A stretch of DNA of 64,000 nt from Sphingomonadales bacterium (lineage in GTDB: Bacteria; Pseudomonadota; Alphaproteobacteria; Sphingomonadales; Sphingomonadaceae): contig JAGWMZ010000007.1 in assembly GCA_028871475.1 (NCBI GenBank), positions 124,001 through 188,000 of the forward strand. Direction: 5' to 3'. Below are positions 36,154-44,364 of this stretch, in pieces. The number at the start of each line of letters is the position of its first letter. Position 1 is the stretch's first letter. Below the pieces are notes generated by a model. It was given only the letters and a program-made list of their open reading frames with translations, was not told the DNA's origin and did not search any database. The translations under genes and the position numbers were made by a program.

Positions 36154-36806
36154 TGGCCTTCTCCTTCGGGAGGGGCGGGAGCGGGCGCTGGCTCGCCATC
36201 GACGGCGGGATCGCTGTGGGTCTTGTCCCTGACCTGGGTCAGCACCGGCACGCGGGCGGCAGGCTCGGCGGCATTGACGAGATAGTCGCCTACCACCCAT
36301 TGGGGCCGCTCGAGGATCGAATAGACATAGCGGGGCATGTAGAGGCGATCGGGGCGCTCGCGGTCCGCATAGGGCAGGATCAGAGTGCGGACTGTCCGCC
36401 CGGCGCGCAGCATGGGGGTAGTCGGCGCATCGATCAGCCCCTGAAGCTCGCGATAGACGCTGTCGCGATAGGCGATGTAGGGCGTTGCGGGCTGCTTACC
36501 GGCTTTGGCGCCGTACAAGCCATCGGCCGCGCTTGCCCCACCATGCCGGGCCGGCCCCTGGCCTTTGAGCATCGCTTTGTCATGCGTGATGGCGGGATCC
36601 GAGTGCGACGGAACGCCCGCCACGGCATCGGCATAGGCTTTCTCGGGGTGGATGCACTGCCCGTGGTCACTGTTCTTGCAGGAGAACTTCTCGCTGTAGG
36701 GGGACATCATGGAACCGATCGTCGTGCAGCCGGCAAGACAGCCAAGGCCAGCAGTCAAGATGCAGGCGGCAAGACGCCGGCGATGCAGGATGCGAGGATA
36801 GGGCAT
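36150..36806 (-). CDS. traV: Outer-membrane lipoprotein TraV
   Basis: TraV is the VirB7-like lipoprotein of the F-type core complex. The lipobox LGCLAGC is followed by TTIGSMMSPYSEKFSC, where the conserved Cys-rich N-terminus of TraV (FSC...GQC) is visible. The rest is proline/acidic rich with a PYADRERPDRLYMPRYVYSI block. ATG 36806 is preferred for its GGAG at 8 nt and normal signal length. ATG 36854 overlaps the traB stop and is an alternative. Confidence 0.88.
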   Translation of the reverse strand: MPYPRILHRRRLAACILTAGLGCLAGCTTIGSMMSPYSEKFSCKNSDHGQCIHPEKAYADAVAGVPSHSDPAITHDKAMLKGQGPARHGGASAADGLYGAKAGKQPATPYIAYRDSVYRELQGLIDAPTTPMLRAGRTVRTLILPYADRERPDRLYMPRYVYSILERPQWVVGDYLVNAAEPAARVPVLTQVRDKTHSDPAVDGEPAPAPAPPEGEGQ

Positions 36807-36853
36807 GGGCTGAGCTCCGGATGGGAGGCGGGAGAGGGGGAATGAGTGTGCCA

Positions 36854-38260
36854 TCAGAACTTCACCCCCGCGGTCGGCTTGATCTCGAGGGTGACGCCTT
36901 CCTGGATCACCACCACCACATCCTTGGCGGCGCCTACCTCGACGATGGGCCCGGCCTGCCGGGCCAGATCGAGATAGAAGTCCGTCAGCTTGTCCGAGGA
37001 TTTGGAGATGCCGCCTGCGATGCTGGTCTTGGCGGCATCGCCGGCATCGAGCGTGCGCACCGACCCCAGCGCCGAGGTGGAGGTCGAACCAAAGGTGTTC
37101 TCGACCGCGCTGGCAAAACCCGAAACGGTGCCCGCGATGAAGGACCGGGCCAAGGCGGCGCCCGCGCGGGTGACCACTTTGCCCGACAGCCCCTTCTTGC
37201 CGTCGGTGTCGACGAAGAATCCCTTGATTGGCTGATCGACCACCGAGCGTTCGTCGAAATCGACGCAGGAAAGCGAGACCAGCTGAACCTCGACGCGCTC
37301 CTTGGCGAGACTGCCCGTCGCATTGCCGATGACAAAGCAGCCGGCCAGATTAGCCTTGACGTCATTGGGCAGCACTGCCGGAGCCTGGACACGAGCGATC
37401 AGCGGTTCGGGGTTCTGGGTCCCGTCCTTGCTCGCCAGAGCGTCGATTCCGGTCAGCAGCCGCGCCTTCATGAAACCAGGTGGCAAAAAGATCGTCCGGA
37501 TCTTTTTTTTAGCGCCCGGGGCGCCGCCATCTTTGCTGCTGCTTGCCCCTGCGAGCACGATGCTGCTGGTGGCCGCGCCAATCGCGCCCACCGTCTTTTC
37601 CACCGGCGGCGCGGGCGGGGCAGGCGGACCCGATGGGATTGAGGAGATGGGCGGAGGCGGCGGCAGGCTTGCGCCATCGCCGCCATGCCCGCTGCGCCCA
37701 TTGCGCGATGTGGGCGGGCTGGCCGGAATGGCATCGCTGGGCAATGCCGGCGGCAAGTCTCCCATGTCCTGCGGCGCCGGGCTGGCCGGTTTGGCGCCGG
37801 GCGTTACTTTGCCTTCCTCGATGGCCGAGACGCGGTCGCCCAGCATCTGCTGGCCGTCGAGCACCTTCTTGAGATCACCGCGCAGCTTGGTCTCGAGGCT
37901 GTCACCGCGCAGTCCCGCGCCCATATCGAGCCTGGTCGCGCCGGGCGCGATGGTCTTGTCAGCGTGTGAGGCAGAGGAAACGGTATAGAGACCGTAGCCC
38001 AGCAGGGCGACGGTCAGGCCGACTCCGGCCTGCATCGAGCGCAGTCTGCCCTTGGCCGACATGGTCTGCCAGTGCGCTTTGACATCGAAACGGGCGGGGA
38101 TGGCTTGAGGGACTTGTTTGTCGCTGCCCGCCTGGCGGGACAGGTGGGCCTGATAGGCGCTGGTTGCCTGGGTATCGTCGGAGCGCTGGCTCTGGCCCTG
38201 ATGTTGGCCTTGACCCTGACTGTCCTCCATGGGACCCAGCGGGGGCTGCGTCGCGCTCAT
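36854..38260 (-). CDS. traB: Conjugal transfer protein TraB
   Basis: TraB is the VirB10-like inner-membrane to outer-membrane scaffold of the F-type channel. A Gln-rich cytoplasmic N-terminus is followed by one membrane helix (AGVGLTVALLGYGLYTV, ~77-93), a coiled-coil region, a Pro-rich periplasmic stretch (SLPPPPPISSIPSGPP) and the C-terminal beta-domain with FLPPGFMKARLLTGIDA and EGVTLEIKPTAGVKF. Length 468 is normal. The start overlaps the traK stop by 4 nt. Confidence 0.94.
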   Translation of the reverse strand: MSATQPPLGPMEDSQGQGQHQGQSQRSDDTQATSAYQAHLSRQAGSDKQVPQAIPARFDVKAHWQTMSAKGRLRSMQAGVGLTVALLGYGLYTVSSASHADKTIAPGATRLDMGAGLRGDSLETKLRGDLKKVLDGQQMLGDRVSAIEEGKVTPGAKPASPAPQDMGDLPPALPSDAIPASPPTSRNGRSGHGGDGASLPPPPPISSIPSGPPAPPAPPVEKTVGAIGAATSSIVLAGASSSKDGGAPGAKKKIRTIFLPPGFMKARLLTGIDALASKDGTQNPEPLIARVQAPAVLPNDVKANLAGCFVIGNATGSLAKERVEVQLVSLSCVDFDERSVVDQPIKGFFVDTDGKKGLSGKVVTRAGAALARSFIAGTVSGFASAVENTFGSTSTSALGSVRTLDAGDAAKTSIAGGISKSSDKLTDFYLDLARQAGPIVEVGAAKDVVVVIQEGVTLEIKPTAGVKF

Positions 38261-39075
38261 TGAGCCTCTCCCCGGCGCACGATGATGATGCGCGCCGCGT
38301 CACCCGCCTTGAGGGACAAATGGTCAGCGCTGACCGCGAAGATGCGCAGGCCCAGCGCTGGATCGAGGAAGATCCGCTCATCGAGCACCGTGTCGGCGGG
38401 GACCTCGAGGCGATATTCCGAAGCCGACAGCCCGGAGCCTTCCACCTCGACACGGCGGCGCTCGTGAAGCGCGATCCCCGGCAAGGCTTCCAGCAGAAGA
38501 GGCGTGGCGCGCGGCGCGACGCTTGTGAAGCTCGCCGGAATGCGATCCTGCATCATGGCAAGGGTGATCGAGACGGCGCGCTCTTCCTCGACCAGCGGGC
38601 CCAGGAGATCGTCGTTGGCCCGGGCGCGCTGCGCCTTGCCGGGCATCAGCGTCACGGTCTGGGCCGGGATCTCGGAGGGCTGTGCATAGAGCGGGTAGAT
38701 CGAGCCGTTGCAGGACACGAAGAATTCCGATGGCGCGGTGACATAGGTTCGGGTCACCTGGCCGCCATCATCGCTTTCCTTGACCAGGAATTTGACCCAG
38801 GCGTCCGACCCGCCCTTCTCGACCGCGATGGCTTTTTCGGCCGAGAATTTGACATCCTCGATCTCGCCGCCCTGGCAGATGATGTGATTGACGTCATGGT
38901 TGGAGAGCCGGATCGTGCTGGTCTGGTCCGGCAGCGCGATGAGGGGCTGGGTCTGGGCCGCACCCGGAGCCCCCGTGCCGGCCGCCAGCATCAGGGCGGT
39001 GAGAGGCAAGAGGACGCCTTGCGCGCGCAGGCGCTCACATTTTCGCTCGCGTGTTTGCTCACTTGGTTTCAGCAT
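38257..39075 (-). CDS. traK: Conjugal transfer protein TraK
   Basis: TraK is the VirB9-like periplasmic protein of the F-type core complex. A signal peptide (GVLLPLTALMLAAGTGAPGAA) is followed by IRLSNHDVNHIICQGGEIEDVKFS, the family's strand with its Cys. A later block has SEFFVSCNGSIYPLYA and PAQTVTLM. About 272 residues. ATG 39075 overlaps the traE end by 17 nt. Confidence 0.92.
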   Translation of the reverse strand: MLKPSEQTRERKCERLRAQGVLLPLTALMLAAGTGAPGAAQTQPLIALPDQTSTIRLSNHDVNHIICQGGEIEDVKFSAEKAIAVEKGGSDAWVKFLVKESDDGGQVTRTYVTAPSEFFVSCNGSIYPLYAQPSEIPAQTVTLMPGKAQRARANDDLLGPLVEEERAVSITLAMMQDRIPASFTSVAPRATPLLLEALPGIALHERRRVEVEGSGLSASEYRLEVPADTVLDERIFLDPALGLRIFAVSADHLSLKAGDAARIIIVRRGEAQ

Positions 39076-39697
39076 CGAAATTGTCCTCGATGAGATGGGT
39101 GAGCCAGAAGCGGCCATTTTCAACGGCGTAGCCAATGCGCAGATTGCCGCGGAACTTGCGGATGACCCCGCCGATGACGCGCACCTTCTCGACAGGCGCG
39201 ACGATCTCGCTCCTGGTCCAGGTGACCGGCGTGTCCGAGCGGACGTAGGTCGCGATCGAGAGCGTCGGATTGTCCGAGAGATCGTCAAGGATCGCATTCA
39301 GACTGTCGCGCATGCCATTGTAGGCCGAAGGGTGGACGATCGAGAGCAACTCCTGGAACTGCGCGCTGGCTGAATAGGCCGAGTAGGAGCCCGATAGGGT
39401 GACGATGTTGCGCGTCATGGCCCGCAGATAGTCGGTCGAAGGCTGCTGACCGGTGATGTAGAGATCGCCGCCCGCGCCAAAGGGCACGATCACCGTGCGC
39501 CGGTTCTGGTCGGAGGAATAGACCTCGGCGCCGAGCACTGCGGTGATCCCGAACAGGCCGACGATCGCGAATTTGAGGAGGCGGTTTTCCTCGAAGAGAT
39601 TGGCCGAGCCCTGAAGGTAGCGATGGATGCCAAAGCTGCCGGGCTTGCCCAGAAGCGGGTCGCTTTCATTCGAGCCCTTGCGCTGGAAGATCGACAT
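39059..39697 (-). CDS. traE: Conjugal transfer protein TraE
   Basis: TraE is the VirB5/VirB8-class inner-membrane protein of F-type systems. One membrane helix lies at ~35-55 (LLKFAIVGLFGITAVLGAEV). Family features are the TVIVPFGAGGDLYITG segment, YLRAMTRNIVTLSGSYSAYSA and the C-terminal GNLRIGYAVENGRFWLTHL. Length 212. ATG 39697 is chosen because homology begins there; upstream sequence in the frame is antisense of neighbouring genes. Confidence 0.93.
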   Translation of the reverse strand: MSIFQRKGSNESDPLLGKPGSFGIHRYLQGSANLFEENRLLKFAIVGLFGITAVLGAEVYSSDQNRRTVIVPFGAGGDLYITGQQPSTDYLRAMTRNIVTLSGSYSAYSASAQFQELLSIVHPSAYNGMRDSLNAILDDLSDNPTLSIATYVRSDTPVTWTRSEIVAPVEKVRVIGGVIRKFRGNLRIGYAVENGRFWLTHLIEDNFDAETK

Positions 39698-39705
39698 GGC
39701 CGCCC

Positions 39706-39972
39706 TCACTCGAAAAAGCGGGTCTGGGTCGGACCCGGATAATGGGGAAAGGAGACGAGCCCGCAGCGCCAAGCCAGATGCGGCAGGAAACCACGCGGCT
39801 TGGAACGCTTCCAGGGGAGGAAAAGGAGAAGGGCCAGGATGATGCCCCACCCGATCATGCCGCCCACGATCGTGGCGACGAAGACCGTCGAGAGGACCAG
39901 TATGAACTCGTCCGAGGCAAACCAGAGGATCTGCACCGGGCGATGGAGATACTGGGGCAGGCGTTCGTCCAT
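39706..39972 (-). CDS. traL: Conjugal transfer protein TraL
   Basis: TraL is the small VirB3-like inner-membrane protein of the F pilus assembly line. It is 88 residues, starting DERLPQYLHRPVQIL with two hydrophobic helices (ILVLSTVFVATIVGGMI and GIILALLLFLPWK). AGGAGAAGG sits just before ATG 39972; a GTG at 39996 is possible but less likely. It lies between traA and traE. Confidence 0.9.
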   Translation of the reverse strand: MDERLPQYLHRPVQILWFASDEFILVLSTVFVATIVGGMIGWGIILALLLFLPWKRSKPRGFLPHLAWRCGLVSFPHYPGPTQTRFFE

Positions 39973-40093
39973 GAGACCCTTCTCCTCCTGCTTCACCGCC
40001 CGGCGGGGCCGGGTGGGAGCCGGACGCCACTCGCGAGGCGGCCGGTTTGGCGTGGGAGCGGCTGCGCCGACAACACCGTCGGCGACCGACCGC

Positions 40094-40426
40094 TCAGATG
40101 ATCATCCCGAAGGTCTGGAGGATGGAATCCGCCTTGATCAGGCAGACCGCCGCCACGATCGTCGGGATGCCGATCATGATGTTGGAAAAGAGTCGCGAGA
40201 CGCCGAACAGAAAGGCCGCGACCCCGCCCACGAAACCCAGCGGCCCTTTGACGCCCTTGTTCACCACGATGTCGTAGATGTCGTAGCCAAGGTCGCCCTG
40301 GGCGGGCGCCGAGAAGGCATGGGCCACGCTGGTCATCGCCAGCAGGGCTGCAAGCCCGCCCAGCGTATAGTCCCAAGCCACCATGGTACGGGGGCCAAGG
40401 CTGCGCAAAACCGGAAGTCTGGTCAT
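40094..40426 (-). CDS. traA: Candidate F-type pilin TraA
   Basis: This 110-residue protein has a long leader ending with a signal-peptidase-like site after TSVAHA. The mature part of about 65-70 residues has two hydrophobic stretches (GPLGFVGGVAAFLFGVSRLF and MIGIPTIVAAVCLI). That is the size and layout of a mature F pilin. It is the first tra gene, directly upstream of traL, as in F. GGAG is 7 nt before ATG 40426. The S26 peptidase in the same operon is a candidate for its processing. Confidence 0.82.
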   Translation of the reverse strand: MTRLPVLRSLGPRTMVAWDYTLGGLAALLAMTSVAHAFSAPAQGDLGYDIYDIVVNKGVKGPLGFVGGVAAFLFGVSRLFSNIMIGIPTIVAAVCLIKADSILQTFGMII

Positions 40427-40628
40427 CGGGATACTCCGTTGCATGAGAAGCCGTCCGGATTGCTGTGCGCCGTCGAGATGACCCGTTGGCCGCCGGTGCT
40501 CGTGTCGGACGGCTTCGTTGAGCCGCGAGCGTCGGCATCCCGATCCACCGAAGTCCGGGGCCCGCACGGGCAGGCTTTCCGCGGGTTTCTGGTGACCGCC
40601 AGAGTGAGTTTGCAGGGTGAGTTTGATT

Positions 40629-41486
40629 TCAAGGCGCATGATGCGGCTCGGCATGTGCTACCGGGCTCGTTTTCGCAGGTACGGCAGGCACGGCGTGGGC
40701 TGCGAGAAAGGTCTCGATCTCGCTCTGCTGAAAACCGGAGATCACCTTGCCGTCGAGTATGAGCGTGGGCGTGCCGCTGACCCCGACCTTTGCCACGAGC
40801 GCGGCGTCCTCGGCGATCTTGGCGTGTCCCTTCGCGCAGGTCGCAAGGGTGGCCGGAACCGCGCCGTCATACATGGCCTTGAAGGCGGTCGCCGGATCGG
40901 GCGAGCACAGGATATGCTCGGCCTTGGCGGCGGCCTGCGAATGAATGCCCGAGACGAAATAGATCAGACGGCGGACCGGCTTGCCCTCGGCGGCTTTGGT
41001 CACCCAGTAGCGTTCCAGCGCCCGGCAATAGGGGCAATCGGGATCGGTGAACTCGATCACCGTGGGCGCATCGCGCGGCCCCAAGGCTAAGGCCTTGGCA
41101 GGGTCGATCGCCGAGATCCGCTTGCCGGCCTGGGTGCTCTGCGCCAGCGCGGTCACATTGACGCCGTTGCGGTCATAGACGGTGGCGAAGAGGAGGTGCT
41201 CGCTCTGCGGGGCGTAATAGAGAATGCGGCCGCCGGCGCTGGCCTGGTAGATCGGCCCCTCGATGGGGGCGGGACCGAAATCCTCGAAGCGCAGGTTGGT
41301 GAAGGTCTGGTGCAGGCGCTGCTCAGCCTCCTGTGCGGCCAGGGTCAGGACCCTGGTCTCGGCGGGGTTAGCGGCGGCGCTGGACGTGGATGAAGGCGGC
41401 GGTGCGCTTTGCGCCATCGCGGCAGAACCAAGGCACGCCGTGGCCATGCCGACAAGTAAGACCGCCACTGACGTCGAGCGCTTCAT
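40629..41486 (-). CDS. DsbC/DsbG-like disulfide isomerase
   Basis: This is a 285-residue periplasmic thiol-disulfide isomerase. The signal peptide ends in AAMA. An N-terminal dimerisation-like region (GGRILYYAPQSEHLLFATVYD) and a thioredoxin domain with CPYC at residues 151-154 are visible, with cis-Pro in GVSGTPTLILDGK. TraN, TraU and TraH here are Cys-rich, so it probably helps fold them. It lies upstream of traA, separated by 200 nt, and overlaps the small secreted-protein gene by 4 nt. Confidence 0.88.
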   Translation of the reverse strand: MKRSTSVAVLLVGMATACLGSAAMAQSAPPPSSTSSAAANPAETRVLTLAAQEAEQRLHQTFTNLRFEDFGPAPIEGPIYQASAGGRILYYAPQSEHLLFATVYDRNGVNVTALAQSTQAGKRISAIDPAKALALGPRDAPTVIEFTDPDCPYCRALERYWVTKAAEGKPVRRLIYFVSGIHSQAAAKAEHILCSPDPATAFKAMYDGAVPATLATCAKGHAKIAEDAALVAKVGVSGTPTLILDGKVISGFQQSEIETFLAAHAVPAVPAKTSPVAHAEPHHAP

Positions 41487-41788
41487 TGCCTCTGCTCCCC
41501 AAGCCGCAAGGGCGTGATGAGGAGGCGGGCCAGTTCATCATCGAACCACACGGCGCCTCCCAAACGGTGAGGCGGGGATGGAAACCGGAGCGGACTCTGC
41601 GCCACAGGGCCCGGAACAGCCGCAGCCATGCGCTCACGCGGTATGATGGCGAAGCCATCATCGACATTGACGATGGTGAGCGACAGGCCGCAGCCCATTT
41701 CAGCCGTGGTCGGCGGGGAGCAGGCCATGGCGGGCGACGTCATGACGACGGCGACGAGCGTGGCCATGCTCAGATGGTGTAGGCGCAT
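41483..41788 (-). CDS. Small secreted protein upstream of dsbC-like gene
   Basis: This 101-residue protein has a signal peptide (LSMATLVAVVMTSPAMA) and two Cys soon after (ACSPPTTAEMGCG). The rest has no recognised family. GGAGG lies 7 nt before ATG 41788. The stop overlaps the DsbC-like start by 4 nt (ATGA). It is the first gene seen in the tra transcription unit. Confidence 0.6.
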   Translation of the reverse strand: MRLHHLSMATLVAVVMTSPAMACSPPTTAEMGCGLSLTIVNVDDGFAIIPRERMAAAVPGPVAQSPLRFPSPPHRLGGAVWFDDELARLLITPLRLGEQRQ

Positions 41789-42334
41789 GATCATTCCTCC
41801 AGAACAGGGGGCGGGCGAGGCGGCGCATGGGGAGCGGCTATGGTGGGGGGCGGCCGGGAATGCCCGGCGTGGACATCGATCAGCTCAAGCAAGAAGAATT
41901 TAGGCGCTTGCCAGCCGGTGGCCCTTGCAATCATGATGGGCCCAGAAGGACAATGAGCAGGCGGGTTCTGCTATGGCATGTTGCTGGGGCATGGGCTGGT
42001 TTCTCCTGGGAGATCCGGTGCTTGGTTCCACGAAAGATGCCGGATGAGCCGCCATCTCGCTGTCCGGGGTGAGGCCCGGCGTGGTCCGTCGCTTCGATGC
42101 CGTGATGCATGACGTGTCCGCCCCCTGCCTTGCAATCGCCAGGGCAATCCGCTTCCGCTGTGAGGTTATCGGCTGCCGCTGGGCGGCGCTCCCGTTCCTC
42201 AAGGCGGAATTCCAGTTCCGGTTTCTGCATCTGTTCCGGTCGGTGGCAAGATGGCGCGATGTGGCGGATGGGCGCCGGCTCCCGGGCCATCCGCTGCCTG
42301 ACCTGAGCCAAGCGCGGCAAAATTGTGAGGCACC
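41789..42334. other. Divergent regulatory region, no convincing gene
   Basis: This 546-nt gap separates the minus-strand tra operon from the plus-strand gene at 42335, so it should hold promoters for both. Open frames exist on both strands (for example 41931-42320 minus, 42069-42341 plus), but none shows family features, a good ribosome-binding site or operon fit. Left unassigned. Confidence 0.4.
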
Positions 42335-42766
42335 ATGGTGAGTGGATCGTCGCGAGCTTATAAACTTCAACTCTCGGATGAGGGCGTCGCGCTGTTCCTG
42401 CGCTGCCATGATCGGATGTGCCGGGCCGTGGGCGATCTCCTGCCCTATGGCAGCACCTTGCTGGTCGCGGTCACCTTGCTGCATCGAGGCACCGCCGAGG
42501 AGGCGGCCTCGGTTTTGCTGGAAGCCAGCCTCGATCGCCTGGGCGGCAAGAAAATCCGTTACGTCGGCACCTCATGCGCTTTATCTGATCTGATCGAAGA
42601 ACTCGCCCAGAAAATTTTTCAAACGGGATCGATGGCCACCAGACCTCAGGTCTGGAAACTCTTCCTGGCTGCAATATTCTTCATGCAGGAAGCTACCGAC
42701 GCAGAAATCGTCCGCTGTTATCGATCGGCAGGGCTGACCATGCGCATGGATCGATCGGAACGCTGA
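42335..42766 (+). CDS. Hypothetical protein at the edge of the lasso locus
   Basis: This 143-residue protein has no recognised family. It reads as a compact helical protein: LQLSDEGVALFLRCHDRM, STLLVAVTLLHRGTAEEAASVLLEAS, then VWKLFLAAIFFMQEATDAEIVRCY. No signal peptide or clear membrane helix is seen. It stands alone, divergent from the tra operon and 148 nt before the XRE regulator gene. Confidence 0.55.
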   Translation: MVSGSSRAYKLQLSDEGVALFLRCHDRMCRAVGDLLPYGSTLLVAVTLLHRGTAEEAASVLLEASLDRLGGKKIRYVGTSCALSDLIEELAQKIFQTGSMATRPQVWKLFLAAIFFMQEATDAEIVRCYRSAGLTMRMDRSER

Positions 42767-42914
42767 CACCGAAGGGTGAGGGGAACTTGCTCTTTTCAGA
42801 AATTGCTCTCGCATGTGAGACATTTAGAGAATTGACCGTCAGATTATTTTACAACATCTTCGCGCTCAGGGCGATGCGCATTGGAGTTTGAGCCGCTGCA
42901 AGGGAGACCTGCAG

Positions 42915-43325
42915 ATGACGTTTCGAATTCCCTATGCGACGGATTGTGATCTCTTTTCTTCCATCAAGGAACTGTCGGGGCGGCTGATCGAACGTCGGCG
43001 CCGCCGCGATCATGTGTCCCAGCGACAACTGGCGCAAGCGGTTGGGCGCAGCGAGCGGTGGCTTCGCGAAATCGAGGCCGGCGTGCCGTCCTCGCGGCTC
43101 GAGGACCACATCCACTGTGCCCACCGGCTGCAGATGGCCACTGCCCATCTGTTCATTCCCATGCTCGCCATGGAGCACAAGATGAGCCTGCCGCGCGAAC
43201 TTCTGCTCCAGGAGGATCTCTGGGACATGGAGGAGGACATTCTTGCCGTGATCACCCGCTATCAGAACCAGATCCTTTCCCGCCTCGCCAGACAGTGCGG
43301 TGGTCCGGAGGCTGGCGGTCCATAA
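42915..43325 (+). CDS. XRE-family transcriptional regulator
   Basis: This 136-residue protein has a Cro/C1-type HTH at ~30-62: RRRRDHVSQRQLAQAVGRSERWLREIE. A helical C-terminal part (HLFIPMLAMEHKMSLPRELLLQEDLWDMEEDILAV) probably dimerises. GGGAG precedes ATG 42915. It is followed by a GntR-type gene after 14 nt, so they form an operon just ahead of the lasso precursor. Confidence 0.85.
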   Translation: MTFRIPYATDCDLFSSIKELSGRLIERRRRRDHVSQRQLAQAVGRSERWLREIEAGVPSSRLEDHIHCAHRLQMATAHLFIPMLAMEHKMSLPRELLLQEDLWDMEEDILAVITRYQNQILSRLARQCGGPEAGGP

Positions 43326-43339
43326 CAAGGAGGCAGGCG

Positions 43340-43948
43340 ATGGCACCTGAACCGGTGGCTGCGGAACGCGCTTATCAAAGGCTTAAATCTGACCTCGTCT
43401 CCGGGCGATACCGGCCCGGCACCGTGCTCGTCGAACGCGTGATCGCCCAGGAATTCGGCGTTTCCGTGTCACCGGTGAGGGATGGCGCGCAGCGTCTGGT
43501 CGGGGAAGGTCTGCTCGAGGTTGCCTCAGGCGGGGGATACCGCATCCCCATGATGACACATATCATGCTGCGCGATCTCTACACGTGGCACAGCCACTTG
43601 CTGCGCCTGGTTGTGAAGTCCGATCTCGACATCGTGCCAGCTTTTCAATCAGACGCACAAGCCTTGTCGGACGATCCGGCAGCCATTGCCCGGTTGACGA
43701 CCGAACTCTTTCGGACGCTGGCCAGGCAATCGCGCAACGGCGAATACACCCGCGCGCTGCTGGCTGCCAACGACCGGCTGCACCCGGTGCGACTCCGGGA
43801 GGGCCATGTGCTGGCGAACCTCACGTCAGAACTGCTGGCGGTCATGACCTCGACCATATTCGGTTCCGGTCCGGACCGATTGGCGGGAATTCTGGCTTAC
43901 CATCGCAGGAGATTGCGCCGGGTCAACAAGATTGTTGAAGTCTTGTGA
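43340..43948 (+). CDS. GntR-family transcriptional regulator
   Basis: This 202-residue protein has an N-terminal winged helix (AYQRLKSDLVSGRYRPGTVL, GVSVSPVRDGAQRLVGEGLL) and an all-helical FCD/VanR-like C-terminal domain (LYTWHSHLLRLVVKS...). GntR proteins usually sense a small ligand. AAGGAGG lies 9 nt before the ATG. It is in an operon with the XRE gene, and the lasso precursor begins 174 nt downstream, so it is a candidate regulator of peptide production. Confidence 0.88.
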   Translation: MAPEPVAAERAYQRLKSDLVSGRYRPGTVLVERVIAQEFGVSVSPVRDGAQRLVGEGLLEVASGGGYRIPMMTHIMLRDLYTWHSHLLRLVVKSDLDIVPAFQSDAQALSDDPAAIARLTTELFRTLARQSRNGEYTRALLAANDRLHPVRLREGHVLANLTSELLAVMTSTIFGSGPDRLAGILAYHRRRLRRVNKIVEVL

Positions 43949-43982
43949 GACTGGAAAAATAGTTTTGTTGAACATATTGGCG

Positions 43983-44123
43983 ATGTTCCGATGCGAAGCT
44001 TGTCGCAACTCGGCGAAATGGTCGCGCAGGTGCGATCTTATAAGGTCTCAGATCATCGGACTTCCGATCTATCATTGTGTCGGCTGCAATGGTGCAGTCG
44101 AGCATGACGATGGAGGTTTATGA
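43983..44123 (+). CDS. Possible Cys-rich mini-protein coupled to the lasso precursor
   Basis: This is a 46-residue frame with two CxxC pairs: CEAC near the start and CVGC in PIYHCVGCNGAVEHDDGG. An additional Cys lies in RRCDL. The pattern recalls a zinc ribbon. Its TGA stop overlaps the ATG of the lasso precursor (TGATG), suggesting coupled translation. The frame is also open from 43932. No family is recognised; it could still be chance. Confidence 0.4.
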   Translation: MFRCEACRNSAKWSRRCDLIRSQIIGLPIYHCVGCNGAVEHDDGGL

Positions 44124-44254
44124 TGGACCACAACGACACAAGCGAGCTGATCGAACTCGGCGCTGCCAGCATCGAGACCCGCGGCCCTGCCGGTGGAAAC
44201 CTGGACGGGGTGAACGGCATCCAGGCGCTCGGCCTGAGCGACGCCGAAGACTGA
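44123..44254 (+). CDS. Lasso peptide precursor (A gene)
   Basis: This is a 43-residue precursor. The leader is residues 1-20 (MDHNDTSELIELGAASIETR) with the conserved Thr at -2. The 23-residue core starts at Gly21 with GPAGGNLD, so Gly1 can close onto Asp8 in an 8-residue macrolactam ring. The tail starts GVNGIQALG and ends SDAED. It lacks Trp, Phe, Tyr, Arg and Lys. ELGAAS-type leaders and acidic C-termini are known from sphingomonad lasso peptides. GGAGG lies 6 nt upstream. B and C genes follow directly. Confidence 0.87.
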   Translation: MDHNDTSELIELGAASIETRGPAGGNLDGVNGIQALGLSDAED

Positions 44255-44261
44255 CCGAAAA

Positions 44262-44288
44262 GGCGCGCGGTCTTCAAGGCCGCGCGCC
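44262..44288 (+). terminator. Hairpin between lasso precursor and biosynthetic genes
   Basis: GGCGCGCGG (44262-44270) pairs with CCGCGCGCC (44280-44288), starting 8 nt after the precursor stop. Two further inner pairs are possible, leaving a TTCAA loop. No U tract follows. This may stabilise a short precursor mRNA or partially terminate, giving more A than B and C. Confidence 0.55.
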
Positions 44289-44364
44289 CATTTGCGCGTC
44301 CCGCCCCTCAAAATCTTGCGCAGCTTGTCCGGACGCGATGCCGTCTGATCGGGAGAAGAACCGT

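Noticed and set aside
41900..42484. Minus-strand frames upstream of the tra operon as a regulator gene
   Set aside because: No HTH, no ribosome-binding site, poor composition; overlapping frames on both strands are equally open.
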